Assembly (NCBI RefSeq): GCF_023229695.1
Contig: NZ_JALNYS010000010.1
Location: 1 to 64,000 of the forward strand
DNA: 64,000 nucleotides
Reading direction: 5' to 3'
Source: Sulfuricurvum sp.
GTDB lineage: Bacteria; Campylobacterota; Campylobacteria; Campylobacterales; Sulfurimonadaceae
Part shown: positions 42,208-50,710 of the stretch, in pieces
Layout of the letters: every line of letters begins with the position of its first letter
Numbering within the stretch: the stretch's first letter is position 1
Notes under the pieces: generated by a model
The model's database searches: none
Told to the model about the DNA's origin: nothing
Seen by the model: the letters and a program-made list of their open reading frames with translations, nothing else
Program-made: the position numbers and the translations under genes

Positions 42208-42801
42208 ATGGAAATTCTAAAACGCCCGATGGGCGATTATCAAACCAATTGCTATATTGTAAAAATCGACGGTAAAGAGCTAATTATCGATCCGGGGATG
42301 GGGGCGACCGAGTGGGTAATGGCCAATGTTTCCCATCCGGTCGCCATCCTCAATACCCACGGCCATTTTGACCATGTCTGGAGCAATCAGGAGCTCAAAG
42401 AGAAGCTGAATATCCCCCTTTATACTCCGAAAGGGGATACTTTCTTACTCCAAAGCAGCACCTTTATGCCGGGGCTTCCCCCCTCGACTCCCGATATTGA
42501 AGTGGAAGGGGACGAGAGTTTTGAGATCGAAGGGATCGCCGTAAAATTTCACCATTTTCCGGGGCATTGCCCCGGATGTTCGATGATTGAGATCGACGAT
42601 GCGATATTCAGCGGGGATTTTATCTTCCATAACTCTATCGGTCGGTGGGATTTTCCCTACTCCGACGGTGATGCGATGAAACAGAGTCTGCAGAAATTTT
42701 CCCGGATGCAATCGTCCAAAACCCTTTATCCGGGTCACGGCGGCCCGACCACCGTTCCCGCAGAGCAGCGCAATATCGACTATTGGATGCGGGCCATCTA
42801 A
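42208..42801 (+). CDS. Metallo-beta-lactamase-fold hydrolase (GloB/YcbL-like)
   Basis: 197 residues, short as in YcbL-type proteins. Zinc ligands are in THGHFDH, then FPGHCPG, then GDFIFHNSIGR and LYPGHGGPT. This fits the glyoxalase II-like family, which cleaves thioesters. The N-terminus 'GDYQTNCYIV' is the usual first strand. The substrate is unknown. It ends 3 bases from the convergent thioesterase gene. Confidence 0.88.
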   Translation: MEILKRPMGDYQTNCYIVKIDGKELIIDPGMGATEWVMANVSHPVAILNTHGHFDHVWSNQELKEKLNIPLYTPKGDTFLLQSSTFMPGLPPSTPDIEVEGDESFEIEGIAVKFHHFPGHCPGCSMIEIDDAIFSGDFIFHNSIGRWDFPYSDGDAMKQSLQKFSRMQSSKTLYPGHGGPTTVPAEQRNIDYWMRAI

Positions 42802-42804
42802 GCT

Positions 42805-43263
42805 CTATTCAATATTTTTCATTAAATCGAGCCGCAAAACATGCCGCTCGGTGACGACGGTTTTAAACTCCCCTTCAAATACTTTGATCTCATGAACGAA
42901 CCCTTTGACCGTCACGTTGCGCTTGCGCCCGTCAGACTGCTGCTCTTTCGCCTCAAAAATGACGATATCCCCTACCCGTACCGGGGCCAGAAACATACAA
43001 TTGCATGCCGCCAATACGACGTTGGGCTCATTCACTGCCGCCATTGCGGCAAAATCAGCCGCACTGAAAATGAACCCTCCGTGCACCAGCCCCACGTCAT
43101 CGGCTTGCATCGTTTCGATCGTTTCTAACGCAACCCGCGCATACCCCCCCTCTAATCTTTCGATGTAACCGCTGTAAACCGTATTGATTTTTTCATGCGT
43201 GTTGAGAGAAACTTGCGTATGGGGAATCACATGCTGCGGTTCCTGTGTTACTTTTTTTGCCAA
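42805..43263 (-). CDS. Hotdog-fold thioesterase-like protein
   Basis: 152 residues with the hotdog helix 'GLVHGGFIFSAADFAAMAAVN' (HGG motif) and strands 'CMFLAPVRVGDIVIFEAK', matching the PaaI/YbgC-like hotdog superfamily. It would hydrolyse an acyl-CoA or acyl-carrier thioester; the substrate cannot be told. It begins 3 bases after the cmoB stop, so the two may be co-transcribed. Confidence 0.82.
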   Translation of the reverse strand: MAKKVTQEPQHVIPHTQVSLNTHEKINTVYSGYIERLEGGYARVALETIETMQADDVGLVHGGFIFSAADFAAMAAVNEPNVVLAACNCMFLAPVRVGDIVIFEAKEQQSDGRKRNVTVKGFVHEIKVFEGEFKTVVTERHVLRLDLMKNIE

Positions 43264-43265
43264 AA

Positions 43266-44159
43266 TTACCCCTTCTTGATTCGTACATATCCCCGCTTCG
43301 GTGCGGGGTAACCTTCAACGGTTTTGCTATTATCGTCCGGATCCAGAAAATCTTCAAGACTGTACGATTCGATCCACTCCGTTTTACGTTGTTCGTCGGA
43401 TGTCGTGATAACCGTCCCCAGCACTTCAAAAGATTTAAATCCGGCACGATAGCACCAATTTTCAAGGGCTTTAAGGGTCGGAACGAAATAGACGTTGGTG
43501 ATTTTGGAATAACTCTCTTTTGGGGTAAGGGCATAGGGCTCATCCCCATCAATGATAAACGTATCAAGGTACACTTCCCCCCTCTCTTCAAGCCCCTGCC
43601 CTAATGTTTTCAACATAGCGATCGGATCGCTGCGGTGGTAAAGAACACCAAGACAAAAGATGACGTCAAATTTTTCTTCATAAAAGGGTAAATGTTCCAC
43701 CCCCAGCAATTCGTACACGATATCGCTCTTCACGTAATGATTAATAAAATCAAACTGCGATTTAAAGAGTGCCGAAGGGTCAAAACCGACCACTTTTGCC
43801 GGATCATCTTCCAGAAAACGGAACATATAATAGCCGTTGTTGCATCCGATATCGGCCACTTTTTTACCGCGTAAATCAAAATGGGGACGGAGAAAATTGT
43901 ATTTTTGATTGCTGCGCCATTCGGTATCAATAAAAAGGCCGAACAGATCAAACGGCCCCTTTCGCCATGGCATCATCATCCGAGCCGCTTTTTCAATGGC
44001 CTCCAAATCTACCGCATTTGCACTCGTCAGTTTCACGGTATCTGCAAGGGCAACCTCCGTATCGATAAGCGGCAGAGCATTTAACGCTTCACGAACCGGT
44101 GCGATATTTTTCCACGTCATCCATTTTTGCCGCTCCTCTCGAATCTCATTTAAATTCAT
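43266..44159 (-). CDS. cmoB: tRNA (mo5U34)/cmo5U34 carboxymethyltransferase CmoB
   Basis: 297 residues. CmoB uses carboxy-SAM to convert 5-hydroxyuridine 34 in tRNA to the oxyacetic acid form. The Rossmann motif is 'VADIGCNNGYYMFRFLEDDP', preceded by 'WRSNQKYNFLRPHFD' and followed by 'FDVIFCLGVLYHRSDP' and 'LYLDTF'-like strands. CmoA is not seen in this window. The start is well placed, 6 bases after GGAGG. Confidence 0.92.
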   Translation of the reverse strand: MNLNEIREERQKWMTWKNIAPVREALNALPLIDTEVALADTVKLTSANAVDLEAIEKAARMMMPWRKGPFDLFGLFIDTEWRSNQKYNFLRPHFDLRGKKVADIGCNNGYYMFRFLEDDPAKVVGFDPSALFKSQFDFINHYVKSDIVYELLGVEHLPFYEEKFDVIFCLGVLYHRSDPIAMLKTLGQGLEERGEVYLDTFIIDGDEPYALTPKESYSKITNVYFVPTLKALENWCYRAGFKSFEVLGTVITTSDEQRKTEWIESYSLEDFLDPDDNSKTVEGYPAPKRGYVRIKKG

Positions 44160-44202
44160 TCTTTATTCCTCCAGCTTCTCTTTGTAATTGTCTTTGCTTA
44201 TT

Positions 44203-44898
44203 TTAATTCACTGATGTTACGCACTTTCCGGGCGAAGCCCAGAAAGTGGCAGGGACAGATGTCCCCTGCACCCCCCTAAAGCTACCCGTATCTTTCGGAT
44301 ACGGGAGATTAACTCCCCTTGAAGTACCTGTTAAGGTAAAGTGCGTAAGGTCAGTTAATTCAGTTTCTCTTAGTTGCCTTCTTCTAAAAGCTTTTGCGCA
44401 ATTATTCTTTATTATGGATAGCTCTTTTGATTTGTCCAAACTAAGCTTTAACCGCTCATAAAGCCCGCTGTCAAACTGCCGTTTCATTTCACGCAATGTC
44501 CAACTGTTCCCAACCGCTTCGATTTCGTAAAAATTCCGCTCATCGATGTTATCAATACGGGTCAAAAAGATATAGTGAGACCAGCTAAGTTTGAATTTGT
44601 GAGACACTGTCTCACTTTTTTGAAACGCAAGATAAAACCGCCGCATATTTTTGAGGTTATCTTCTGAAAATCCTTTTCCAAACTCTCTGACCAGCTCATC
44701 GGAGAGGTTCTTTAAAATAGCTTTCCCATAGGTTGCACGAGATTCACCGTGTTGTTCTTCTTCAACAATCCGTTTTCCTATCTGCCAGTAGGTTTGGGTC
44801 ATCGTGGTATTGATCGTACTGTAAACATGCGTTCTGGCTTGATGAAGGAGTGTTTTGATCTCTTCGTAAAAGTGGTTTAGTTTGTCGATATTGCTCAT
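44203..44898 (-). pseudogene. DUF1016 (YhcG N-terminal) gene, shortened, C-terminus rewritten by element
   Basis: 231 residues. The first ~175 match the DUF1016 N-terminal domain: 'YWQIGKRIVEEEQHG', 'NLKNMRRFYLAF', 'LSWSHYIFLTRI' and 'GNSWTLREMKRQFDSGLYERL'. The C-terminal PDDEXK nuclease domain of full-length YhcG proteins is absent. The last ~45 residues are translated from a dispersed element inserted at 44211-44354. Without it the chain would end in RETELK. The gene was therefore truncated before or together with the insertion. A possible scrap of an upstream gene lies at 44945-45050. Confidence 0.85.
44211..44354 (+). mobile_element. Dispersed structured element, copy 6, with 8-bp target duplication
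   Basis: A 144-bp copy, CTGATGTTACGCAC to GTGCGTAAGGTCAG, flanked on both sides by TTAATTCA. Its third hairpin is CCCGTATC/GATACGGG, a compensatory C-to-T and G-to-A change relative to CCCGCATC/GATGCGGG. It lies inside the end of the DUF1016 reading frame. Confidence 0.93.
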
Positions 44899-45172
44899 TT
44901 ATTTTCTCCTCTTCAATCGTTTGCCCATTTTAATTCAGCCAATTCTTGTTTTCGTTTTGTATTATTTCAAATGCTTTTTTTCATCAAAATTGACTATTTC
45001 TATCTCTTTTTTGAGTTTTATTTCATGGTCAAAATTATTGATTGACGATTATCACCCCATCCGATTTTTAAAAAAGTGACAAATCTTGTGCCGCACTGCT
45101 AAAGTAAGGATATTATAGCTAATCACTACAGATAACCCACAATTTTTAGCAATTTTTGGATAAAATCTCCCT
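44899..45172. other. Intergenic region with a possible gene remnant
   Basis: 274 AT-rich bases. On the minus strand, 44969-45052 can be read as a short coding-like tail (ending EIEIVNFDEKKHLK, then stop) immediately upstream of the DUF1016 fragment. It may be the end of a deleted gene, but is too short to assign. The promoter of the cation efflux gene should lie near 45150. Confidence 0.3.
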
Positions 45173-46057
45173 ATGCGAATCGAAAAAAAAGCCACCCTTA
45201 TCTCCAGCAGTGTTGCGTTTATCCTCGTAACATTAAAACTGACCGTCGGCGTGATCAGCGGTTCCGTTGCCGTTTTGGCATCCGCAATCGATTCCTTGCT
45301 GGACCTTGTGGTTTCGGCCTTCAACTATTTTGCCCTTCACAATTCCGACAAAGAACCGGACGAAAAATTCAATTTCGGCCGTCGCAAACTCGAACCGCTT
45401 GCTGCCGTGATCGAAGGGACGATCATCACCCTTTCGGCACTGTTTATCCTCTATGAAGCGATCTCCAAAATGGTACAGGGGAGCCCGATCACCCATTTAA
45501 ATGCTTCAGTAATGGTGATGATCGCTTCGATCGTGATCACGACAGGTTTGGTTTTATTTTTAAACTATGTTGCCGGCAAAACAGGAAATATGGTTATCAA
45601 AGCCGATGCATTGCACTATAAAACGGACCTCCTCAGCAACGGTGCCGTTTTGGCCTCATTGGCTTTCATTTCTCTCACCGATTACACCCTTATCGATCCG
45701 ATTCTCGGAGTCGGTATCAGCGCTTATATGCTCTATTCCGCATTTCCTCTGATCAAAGAGGGGATTTTAATGCTTCTGGATGCCGCACTTGATCCGCAGA
45801 GTGTCCATAAAATAAACAAACTGCTCAACTCTTATCTGGATATCAGCGGCCATCATGATCTTAGAACGCGCCAATCGGGTTCGGACATCTATATCAGCGT
45901 CCATATCGTTTTTAGTATCTCGACCTCCCTTTACGATGCCCATCTTGTCGGAGACCGGATCGAACTCGCACTGCAGTCGCTTTTCCCGGACCAAACGGTC
46001 CATGCCCTGATTCACCTCGATCCGTATGATGATTCGAATATGGAAGATTTAGATTAA
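45173..46057 (+). CDS. Cation diffusion facilitator family transporter
   Basis: 294 residues. CDF proteins export Zn2+, Fe2+ or other divalent metals in exchange for protons. Six membrane helices are expected in residues ~10-210. Metal-site Asp residues are in 'ASAIDSLLDLVVS' and 'ALHYKTDLLSNGAVL'; the first has Ser-Ala where ZitB-type proteins have His, as in FieF-like members with four Asp. The C-terminal cytoplasmic domain with 'HHDLRTRQSGSDIYISVHIVF' is present. Metal specificity cannot be told. Confidence 0.9.
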   Translation: MRIEKKATLISSSVAFILVTLKLTVGVISGSVAVLASAIDSLLDLVVSAFNYFALHNSDKEPDEKFNFGRRKLEPLAAVIEGTIITLSALFILYEAISKMVQGSPITHLNASVMVMIASIVITTGLVLFLNYVAGKTGNMVIKADALHYKTDLLSNGAVLASLAFISLTDYTLIDPILGVGISAYMLYSAFPLIKEGILMLLDAALDPQSVHKINKLLNSYLDISGHHDLRTRQSGSDIYISVHIVFSISTSLYDAHLVGDRIELALQSLFPDQTVHALIHLDPYDDSNMEDLD

Positions 46058-46060
46058 TAA

Positions 46061-46202
46061 TTGACCTTACGCAGCTTGTCTAAACAAGTGCGACAAGGTT
46101 TGTAATCTCCCGCATCCGGAAGATGCGGGTAGCTTTAGGGGGTTGTAGGGACCCTAGTCCCTGCCACTTTACGGGCTTTGCCCGAAAAGTGCGTAACATC
46201 AG
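46061..46202 (-). mobile_element. Dispersed structured element, copy 7, opposite orientation
   Basis: It reads TTGACCTTACGCAG to GTGCGTAACATCAG on the plus strand, so it is inverted relative to the other copies. TTAATAA flanks both ends (7-bp direct repeat). Internal hairpins GATGCGGG/CCCGCATC and AGGGAC/GTCCCT are intact. It separates the CDF and DUF3365 genes. Confidence 0.92.
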
Positions 46203-46220
46203 TTAATAAAGGATTTATGT

Positions 46221-46784
46221 ATGTACCGCTTCGCTCTCTTCTCCTTGTCTGTCACCTCATCGTTGCTTCTTGCCCAACCGTTCACGCAAGAAGAGGCTGT
46301 TCAACACGGTTCTGCCGTATCTGCCGCATTGGTTCAAAGACTCAGCACGGAGTTAAAAGGGCAAATGGAGCTTGGCGGACCGATGGCCGCACTCCGTTTT
46401 TGTTCGCTCTATGCCCTCTCCCTCACCGATCATGTCGCCAAAGATTCCAACGCCACCCTCAAACGGGTCAGTCTGCACAATCGCAATCCGGTCAATGCCC
46501 CGACAGCAGATGAGAAGAAACTCCTAGAGAAATGGGAAGCGATGCAGCATGCCAACCAACCGCTCCCCGGATATGAAACCAAACGTCTTGAAAACGGAGA
46601 TTACCATTTTTACAAACCGATTCTTATCACAAATGAAGCGTGTTTAAAGTGTCACGGGGAGATAGCGGCCGGGTCTCCTCTTGCCAAGGCGATCAAAGCG
46701 ATCTATCCCGACGACAAGGCAACCGGATACAAAATGGGCAATTTACGGGGGATGATTGTCGTTACCTTGCCGAATCGCCCCTAA
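46221..46784 (+). CDS. Exported DUF3365 heme-binding domain protein
   Basis: 187 residues with a signal peptide (ends LLLA), then a DUF3365 (Tll0287-like) domain. Landmarks are 'AALRFCSLYALSLTD', 'LKRVSLHNRNPVNAPTADEKKLLEKWE' features, and a C-terminal-half CXXCH (EACLKCHGEI, ~140). Such domains bind one c-type heme and often act as sensors or redox proteins. It stands alone as a soluble periplasmic domain. The stop overlaps the convergent rny stop by 4 bases. Confidence 0.88.
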   Translation: MYRFALFSLSVTSSLLLAQPFTQEEAVQHGSAVSAALVQRLSTELKGQMELGGPMAALRFCSLYALSLTDHVAKDSNATLKRVSLHNRNPVNAPTADEKKLLEKWEAMQHANQPLPGYETKRLENGDYHFYKPILITNEACLKCHGEIAAGSPLAKAIKAIYPDDKATGYKMGNLRGMIVVTLPNRP

Positions 46785-48349
46785 CGGGCATATTCGACCA
46801 CACGGCTTTCACGAATAACATTCACTTTGATCTCGCCGGGAAACTGCACTTTTTGAGAAATCTCATCGGCAATCTCACGAGCGAGTAAAGCGGTTTCATC
46901 ATCACTGACACTTTGTGCACTGACGATTACCCGCACTTCTCTCCCTGCATTGATCGCATACGCCTGCTTGACCCCGATCTTTTGGGTCGCAATCTCTTCG
47001 ATCTCACTGACGCGGCGTAAAAAACTCTCCAATACTTCACGGCGGGCCCCCGGTCTGGCAGCGGATAACGTATCGGCCGCACATACCGCCGCGCATTCGA
47101 TACTTTTGATCTCTTCATACCCGTGATGGGCATAAACCGCATTAATGACCACCGGATCTTCACTGTAACGTCGGCACAGTTCCGCCCCGATATCGACATG
47201 ACTCCCGCCGCTCTCTTGCGTCAGTGTTTTGCCGATGTCGTGCAATAATCCGGCACGACGTGCCAATTTCGGGTCCCCTCCCATCTCAGCGGCCATAATT
47301 CCGGCCAGATGGGCCACTTCCAGAGTATGCGCCAACGCATTTTGGCCGTAGCTGGAACGGTATCGCAGCCGTCCGATCAATTTGACCAGCTCCGCATGTA
47401 CCCCGGCAATTCCCAGTTCAAAAAGGACCTCTTCCCCTTCACGCTGTGTCGATTCTTCAAACTCATCGCATACCTTTTGGTATACCTCTTCAATCCGTGC
47501 CGGCTGGATACGTCCGTCTTCGATTAATAGTTCGATGGTTCTCGTCGCAATCGCACGACGATAAAGATTAAACGAACTGACGATAATCGCATTCGGAGTG
47601 TCATCAATAATGATATCCACTCCGGACACCATCTCAAGCGCTTTGATATTGCGCCCCTCTTTTCCGATAATCCGCCCTTTTAATTCATCATCATCCAAAT
47701 GGATGACGCTAATGAGCCTTTCGGCCGCATATTCGCCGGCGAAGCGTGATGTTGCCTGCGCCAAGATATAATTGGCTTTTCGTCTCAGCTGCTCTTTGGT
47801 CTGCTCTTCCAAGAGACGAAATTCGCGGGCAAGCTCCAGACGTGCACTCTCCCGTAATTGTTCCAAAAGGATCATTTTTGCATCGTACGCCGATAAGCCG
47901 GCGCGCTGCTCGATGACCTCCATCATTTGTTCACTTTTTTGACGGTAATCGTCTTTTAATTTCTCCAAAGCACGTTCATTACGTTCTACATTGAGCCGTC
48001 TATTTTCAACCGCAGAACGCTCTGCAGCTATCCGCTCCTGCTCATTTTGCCGAAAACGATCATAATTGAGCTCATTTTGGTGTACTTTTGCTTCCCGATC
48101 AGCGAGATCCTTTTTAACTTGCGCATAAGCATCGTTATATTTTCTCTCCGCCTCTTTCTCGATTTCGCGAGAACGGACAGATGAACGTTCCAACATGACC
48201 TGAGCTTCATTCTCGATTGCTTTAGCTTTGGCCTTCGCCTGTTCCAGATACAGATCAAAATGGGCGGCGGTAATTTTTTTTGAAATTAAAAATCCGACTA
48301 CTCCGCCGAGGGTGGCGATACTGCCCCCTACGAGTAGTTCGTTTAACAT
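46781..48349 (-). CDS. rny: Ribonuclease Y
   Basis: 522 residues, the family length. It is the membrane-anchored endoribonuclease that starts mRNA decay. An N-terminal helix (~5-23) is followed by a long coiled coil (~25-190), a KH domain ('GRNIKALEMVSGVDIIIDDTPN') and an HD domain with HTLEVAHLAGIMA and LLHDIGK. The start codon lies inside the annotated end of the upstream folate gene (95-base overlap). Confidence 0.95.
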   Translation of the reverse strand: MLNELLVGGSIATLGGVVGFLISKKITAAHFDLYLEQAKAKAKAIENEAQVMLERSSVRSREIEKEAERKYNDAYAQVKKDLADREAKVHQNELNYDRFRQNEQERIAAERSAVENRRLNVERNERALEKLKDDYRQKSEQMMEVIEQRAGLSAYDAKMILLEQLRESARLELAREFRLLEEQTKEQLRRKANYILAQATSRFAGEYAAERLISVIHLDDDELKGRIIGKEGRNIKALEMVSGVDIIIDDTPNAIIVSSFNLYRRAIATRTIELLIEDGRIQPARIEEVYQKVCDEFEESTQREGEEVLFELGIAGVHAELVKLIGRLRYRSSYGQNALAHTLEVAHLAGIMAAEMGGDPKLARRAGLLHDIGKTLTQESGGSHVDIGAELCRRYSEDPVVINAVYAHHGYEEIKSIECAAVCAADTLSAARPGARREVLESFLRRVSEIEEIATQKIGVKQAYAINAGREVRVIVSAQSVSDDETALLAREIADEISQKVQFPGEIKVNVIRESRVVEYAR

Positions 48350-48899
48350 GAAAATCCTCTAAGCTTTGCACCCCGCGCGGCGTTATCAGCAGGTCGCCTT
48401 GCACGTCATAATCATCACACAAATTTTCTTTGGTTTGACACTCGCATGACTGAATAAATATTGTAAACGGTTTGGCTTTCAGAGTCGGAAAAAATCGATC
48501 ATACATCCCTTTACCGAAACCGATTCGGCATAACGACCCGTCAACACCCACCACAGGGACAATGGCTATATCTATTAAATTTATCTTTTTACGTGAATCC
48601 CGAGGCTCATATATACCAAAAGCTTTACGTTCCAACGGGTATCTCAATGGTACCATTTTGAAACTGACGCCATCCATAAACGGTAAAAAAACTTCACTTC
48701 CCCCTCGACAACCGGCAATTGTTTTACGAATATCGGATTCGAATCCCATCGGCCAATATGCCAGAATCCTCTTTCCGCCGATTTGTTTTAATACGTGTTT
48801 CAAAAAGGCGTTTACCTTTGCATCGCGAGAGCGTTTTGAATGCGTATGAGAGTATTTAAGCCGTTTGAGACAATGGGCCCGAAAATCGCTTTTGGTCAC
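48255..48899 (-). CDS. 5-formyltetrahydrofolate cyclo-ligase family protein
   Basis: 214 residues. It matches the 5-FTHF cyclo-ligase family, with ATP-binding 'PVVGVDGSLCRIGFGKGMYDRFF' and 'ILAYWPMGFESDIRK' features. The family fold normally ends near 'DYDVQGDLLITPR'; here ~34 more residues, rich in Arg, run into rny. The stop may be misplaced, the tail may be real, or a frame change may have occurred. It is divergent from the thioredoxin-like gene. Confidence 0.85.
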   Translation of the reverse strand: MTKSDFRAHCLKRLKYSHTHSKRSRDAKVNAFLKHVLKQIGGKRILAYWPMGFESDIRKTIAGCRGGSEVFLPFMDGVSFKMVPLRYPLERKAFGIYEPRDSRKKINLIDIAIVPVVGVDGSLCRIGFGKGMYDRFFPTLKAKPFTIFIQSCECQTKENLCDDYDVQGDLLITPRGVQSLEDFHVKRTTRRGQYRHPRRSSRIFNFKKNYRRPF

Positions 48900-48917
48900 T
48901 TTTTACCTTTGCTTCGT

Positions 48918-48923
48918 TATAAT
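48918..48923 (+). promoter_or_regulatory. Promoter -10 for the tlpA-ftsY run
   Basis: TATAAT 31 bases before the thioredoxin-like gene's ATG, in the divergent gap with the cyclo-ligase gene. No clear -35. Confidence 0.5.
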
Positions 48924-48953
48924 CTTCATTATTTTACTCTAAAAAGGTTTTGT

Positions 48954-49505
48954 ATGCGTTTTTCAACCTTCATAATCCCTATCCTCTCTTTCACGCTTTT
49001 AATTCAGGGGTGCGGTAACGACTCCTCGGAAGAGACTATGGTGTCGACTGCCGAATATACGATCATGGATACGCAGGGCAAATCGTACAGCGTTGAAAAA
49101 AGAGGGGGTAATTTCACCCTTGATGCGGGAAAAGAGAAAGTGGTTTTATTTGATATCTTCGCGACATGGTGCCCACCCTGCCGGGCAGAAGTACAACATC
49201 TCGGCAACCTCCAAAAAAAATACGGCGACAAGCTGATTGTTATGGGGCTTACGATCGAAGAGGATAAAAGCAATGCCGAACTCGAAGCGTTTCGGAAAAA
49301 ATACAAGGGCGGCGATTATCTTATCGCCAACAAAGCCGACAACCAAAAACTCTCCCGCGCCATTGCTTCAACGATCGGTGTAGGACAGCAATTCCCGATA
49401 CCGCTAATGGTCCTCTATAAAAACGGTCAATACGTCACCCATTATTCGGGTGCGACTCTCGAAGAGATCATGGATCACGATATCGCTCAGGCACTGGAGA
49501 AATAG
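48954..49505 (+). CDS. TlpA-like thioredoxin lipoprotein
   Basis: 183 residues from the ATG at 48954; the open frame upstream runs into the divergent gene. The lipobox is LLIQGC, so it is tethered to a membrane in the periplasm. The thioredoxin domain has the CXXC site ATWCPPCRAEVQ (~73) and the cis-Pro 'FPIPLMVLYKNG'. TlpA/ResA-like proteins reduce specific periplasmic disulfides, often those of apocytochromes. The tlpA-ftsY order is familiar from Sulfurimonas relatives. Confidence 0.9.
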   Translation: MRFSTFIIPILSFTLLIQGCGNDSSEETMVSTAEYTIMDTQGKSYSVEKRGGNFTLDAGKEKVVLFDIFATWCPPCRAEVQHLGNLQKKYGDKLIVMGLTIEEDKSNAELEAFRKKYKGGDYLIANKADNQKLSRAIASTIGVGQQFPIPLMVLYKNGQYVTHYSGATLEEIMDHDIAQALEK

Positions 49506-49507
49506 GT

Positions 49508-50395
49508 ATGTTCGGATTTATCAAAAAAGGGCTTCGGAAAACGATTGAGGCCATTTCAGCTATCGTACCCGAAAAAAAACTCAAAATATCCAAAGATGAG
49601 CTGGAAAATATCCTCCTCGAAGCCGACGTTGAATACGATCTGGTCGAAATCATCCTTCGCGAACTCTACCAAAATGAGGTGAGCCGTGAACAGTTGCGTT
49701 CCAAACTCCTCGCTACGCTCAGTTTCGCCCAAAACACCCTCCCCGACAATCCCGACAAACCGACCGTCACCCTTATCATCGGCGTCAACGGAGCCGGTAA
49801 AACAACCACCATTGCCAAACTCGCCCAACGCTATCTCAACAGCGGTGAGCGGGTCATCCTCGGCGCGGCGGATACCTTCCGCGCTGCCGCTATCGAACAG
49901 CTCACCCGCTGGGCCGATAAACTGGATGTGCCGATCGTCTCCTCACGTCAGGGGCATGATCCCAGCGCCGTCGCCTTTGATACGATCGAATCGGCAAAGT
50001 CGAGAGGTTTTGAGCAGGTGATCATCGATACCGCCGGACGGCTCCATACCCAGACCAATCTCGGAAACGAGCTCAAAAAAATCGTCCGTATCTGTGACAA
50101 AGCCCACAGCGGAGCTCCGCACCGCAAAATCCTGATCCTCGATGGGACACAGGGAAGCTCCGCCATCGCGCAAGCCAAAGCATTCAACGAAATGATCGGC
50201 ATCGACGGGATCATCATCACCAAACTCGACGGCACGGCGAAGGGGGGATCGGTATTCTCGATCGCTTATGCCCTCTCTTTACCCATCCTCTATATCGGCG
50301 TCGGTGAACAGCCGGAGCATTTGATACCGTTTGACAAATACGAGTTTGTGGACGGGATTTTGGATGCTATTTTTGGGGAAGAAAAGAGAAACTAA
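49508..50395 (+). CDS. ftsY: Signal recognition particle receptor FtsY
   Basis: 295 residues. It is the SRP receptor GTPase that delivers ribosomes to the translocon. The N domain is followed by the G domain with 'GVNGAGKTTTIAKLAQRY', 'ADTFRAAAIEQL', 'IDTAGRLHTQTNL' and 'ITKLDGTAKGG'. The acidic A domain of the E. coli protein is lacking, as usual in this phylum. It begins 2 bases after the upstream stop. Confidence 0.96.
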   Translation: MFGFIKKGLRKTIEAISAIVPEKKLKISKDELENILLEADVEYDLVEIILRELYQNEVSREQLRSKLLATLSFAQNTLPDNPDKPTVTLIIGVNGAGKTTTIAKLAQRYLNSGERVILGAADTFRAAAIEQLTRWADKLDVPIVSSRQGHDPSAVAFDTIESAKSRGFEQVIIDTAGRLHTQTNLGNELKKIVRICDKAHSGAPHRKILILDGTQGSSAIAQAKAFNEMIGIDGIIITKLDGTAKGGSVFSIAYALSLPILYIGVGEQPEHLIPFDKYEFVDGILDAIFGEEKRN

Positions 50396-50404
50396 CCCCA
50401 TCTA

Positions 50405-50441
50405 TTGACATTTTTATGTAATTACTTTATGATTACATAAA
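50405..50441 (+). promoter_or_regulatory. Promoter and palindromic operator of the mazEF-type module
   Basis: TTGACA (50405-50410), a 17-base spacer and TATGAT (50428-50433) form a near-consensus promoter. A perfect inverted repeat TTTATGTAAT/ATTACATAAA (50413-50422, 50432-50441) overlaps the spacer and -10, so binding there would block transcription. Autoregulation by the antitoxin is expected. Confidence 0.8.
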
Positions 50442-50461
50442 CACTCATTGAGGAGTACCTT

Positions 50462-50710
50462 ATGACTATGCTCATCAAAATCGGCAACTCACAAGGGGTT
50501 CGTATCCCCAAAGCAATCATCAAACAGGCTCATCTAGAAAATTCTCCTCTCGAATTTGAGGTCACCGCACAGGGGCTTCTCCTCAAACCCGTCCAAAAAA
50601 AACCGCGCGAGGGGTGGGAGGAACAGATTAAAAAAGCCCTTCTCGAATCTCCCGAAGAAGAGGAAATTTTTCTCGGGGATGATCTCGACTTCAAGGGATG
50701 GGAGTGGTGA
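50462..50710 (+). CDS. AbrB/MazE-type antitoxin
   Basis: 82 residues. The N-terminal swapped-hairpin DNA-binding domain is seen in 'LIKIGNSQGVRIPKAIIKQA', typical of MazE/AbrB antitoxins. The C-terminal part is acidic ('SPEEEEIFLGDDLDFKGWEW') as needed to wrap the toxin. It has a GAGGAG ribosome-binding site and a strong promoter with a palindrome upstream. It overlaps the toxin gene by 13 bases. Confidence 0.9.
   Translation: MTMLIKIGNSQGVRIPKAIIKQAHLENSPLEFEVTAQGLLLKPVQKKPREGWEEQIKKALLESPEEEEIFLGDDLDFKGWEW

Noticed and set aside
46178..46513. Plus-strand frame starting MPEKCVTSVN
   Set aside because: It begins in the dispersed element and then runs out of frame through the DUF3365 gene.
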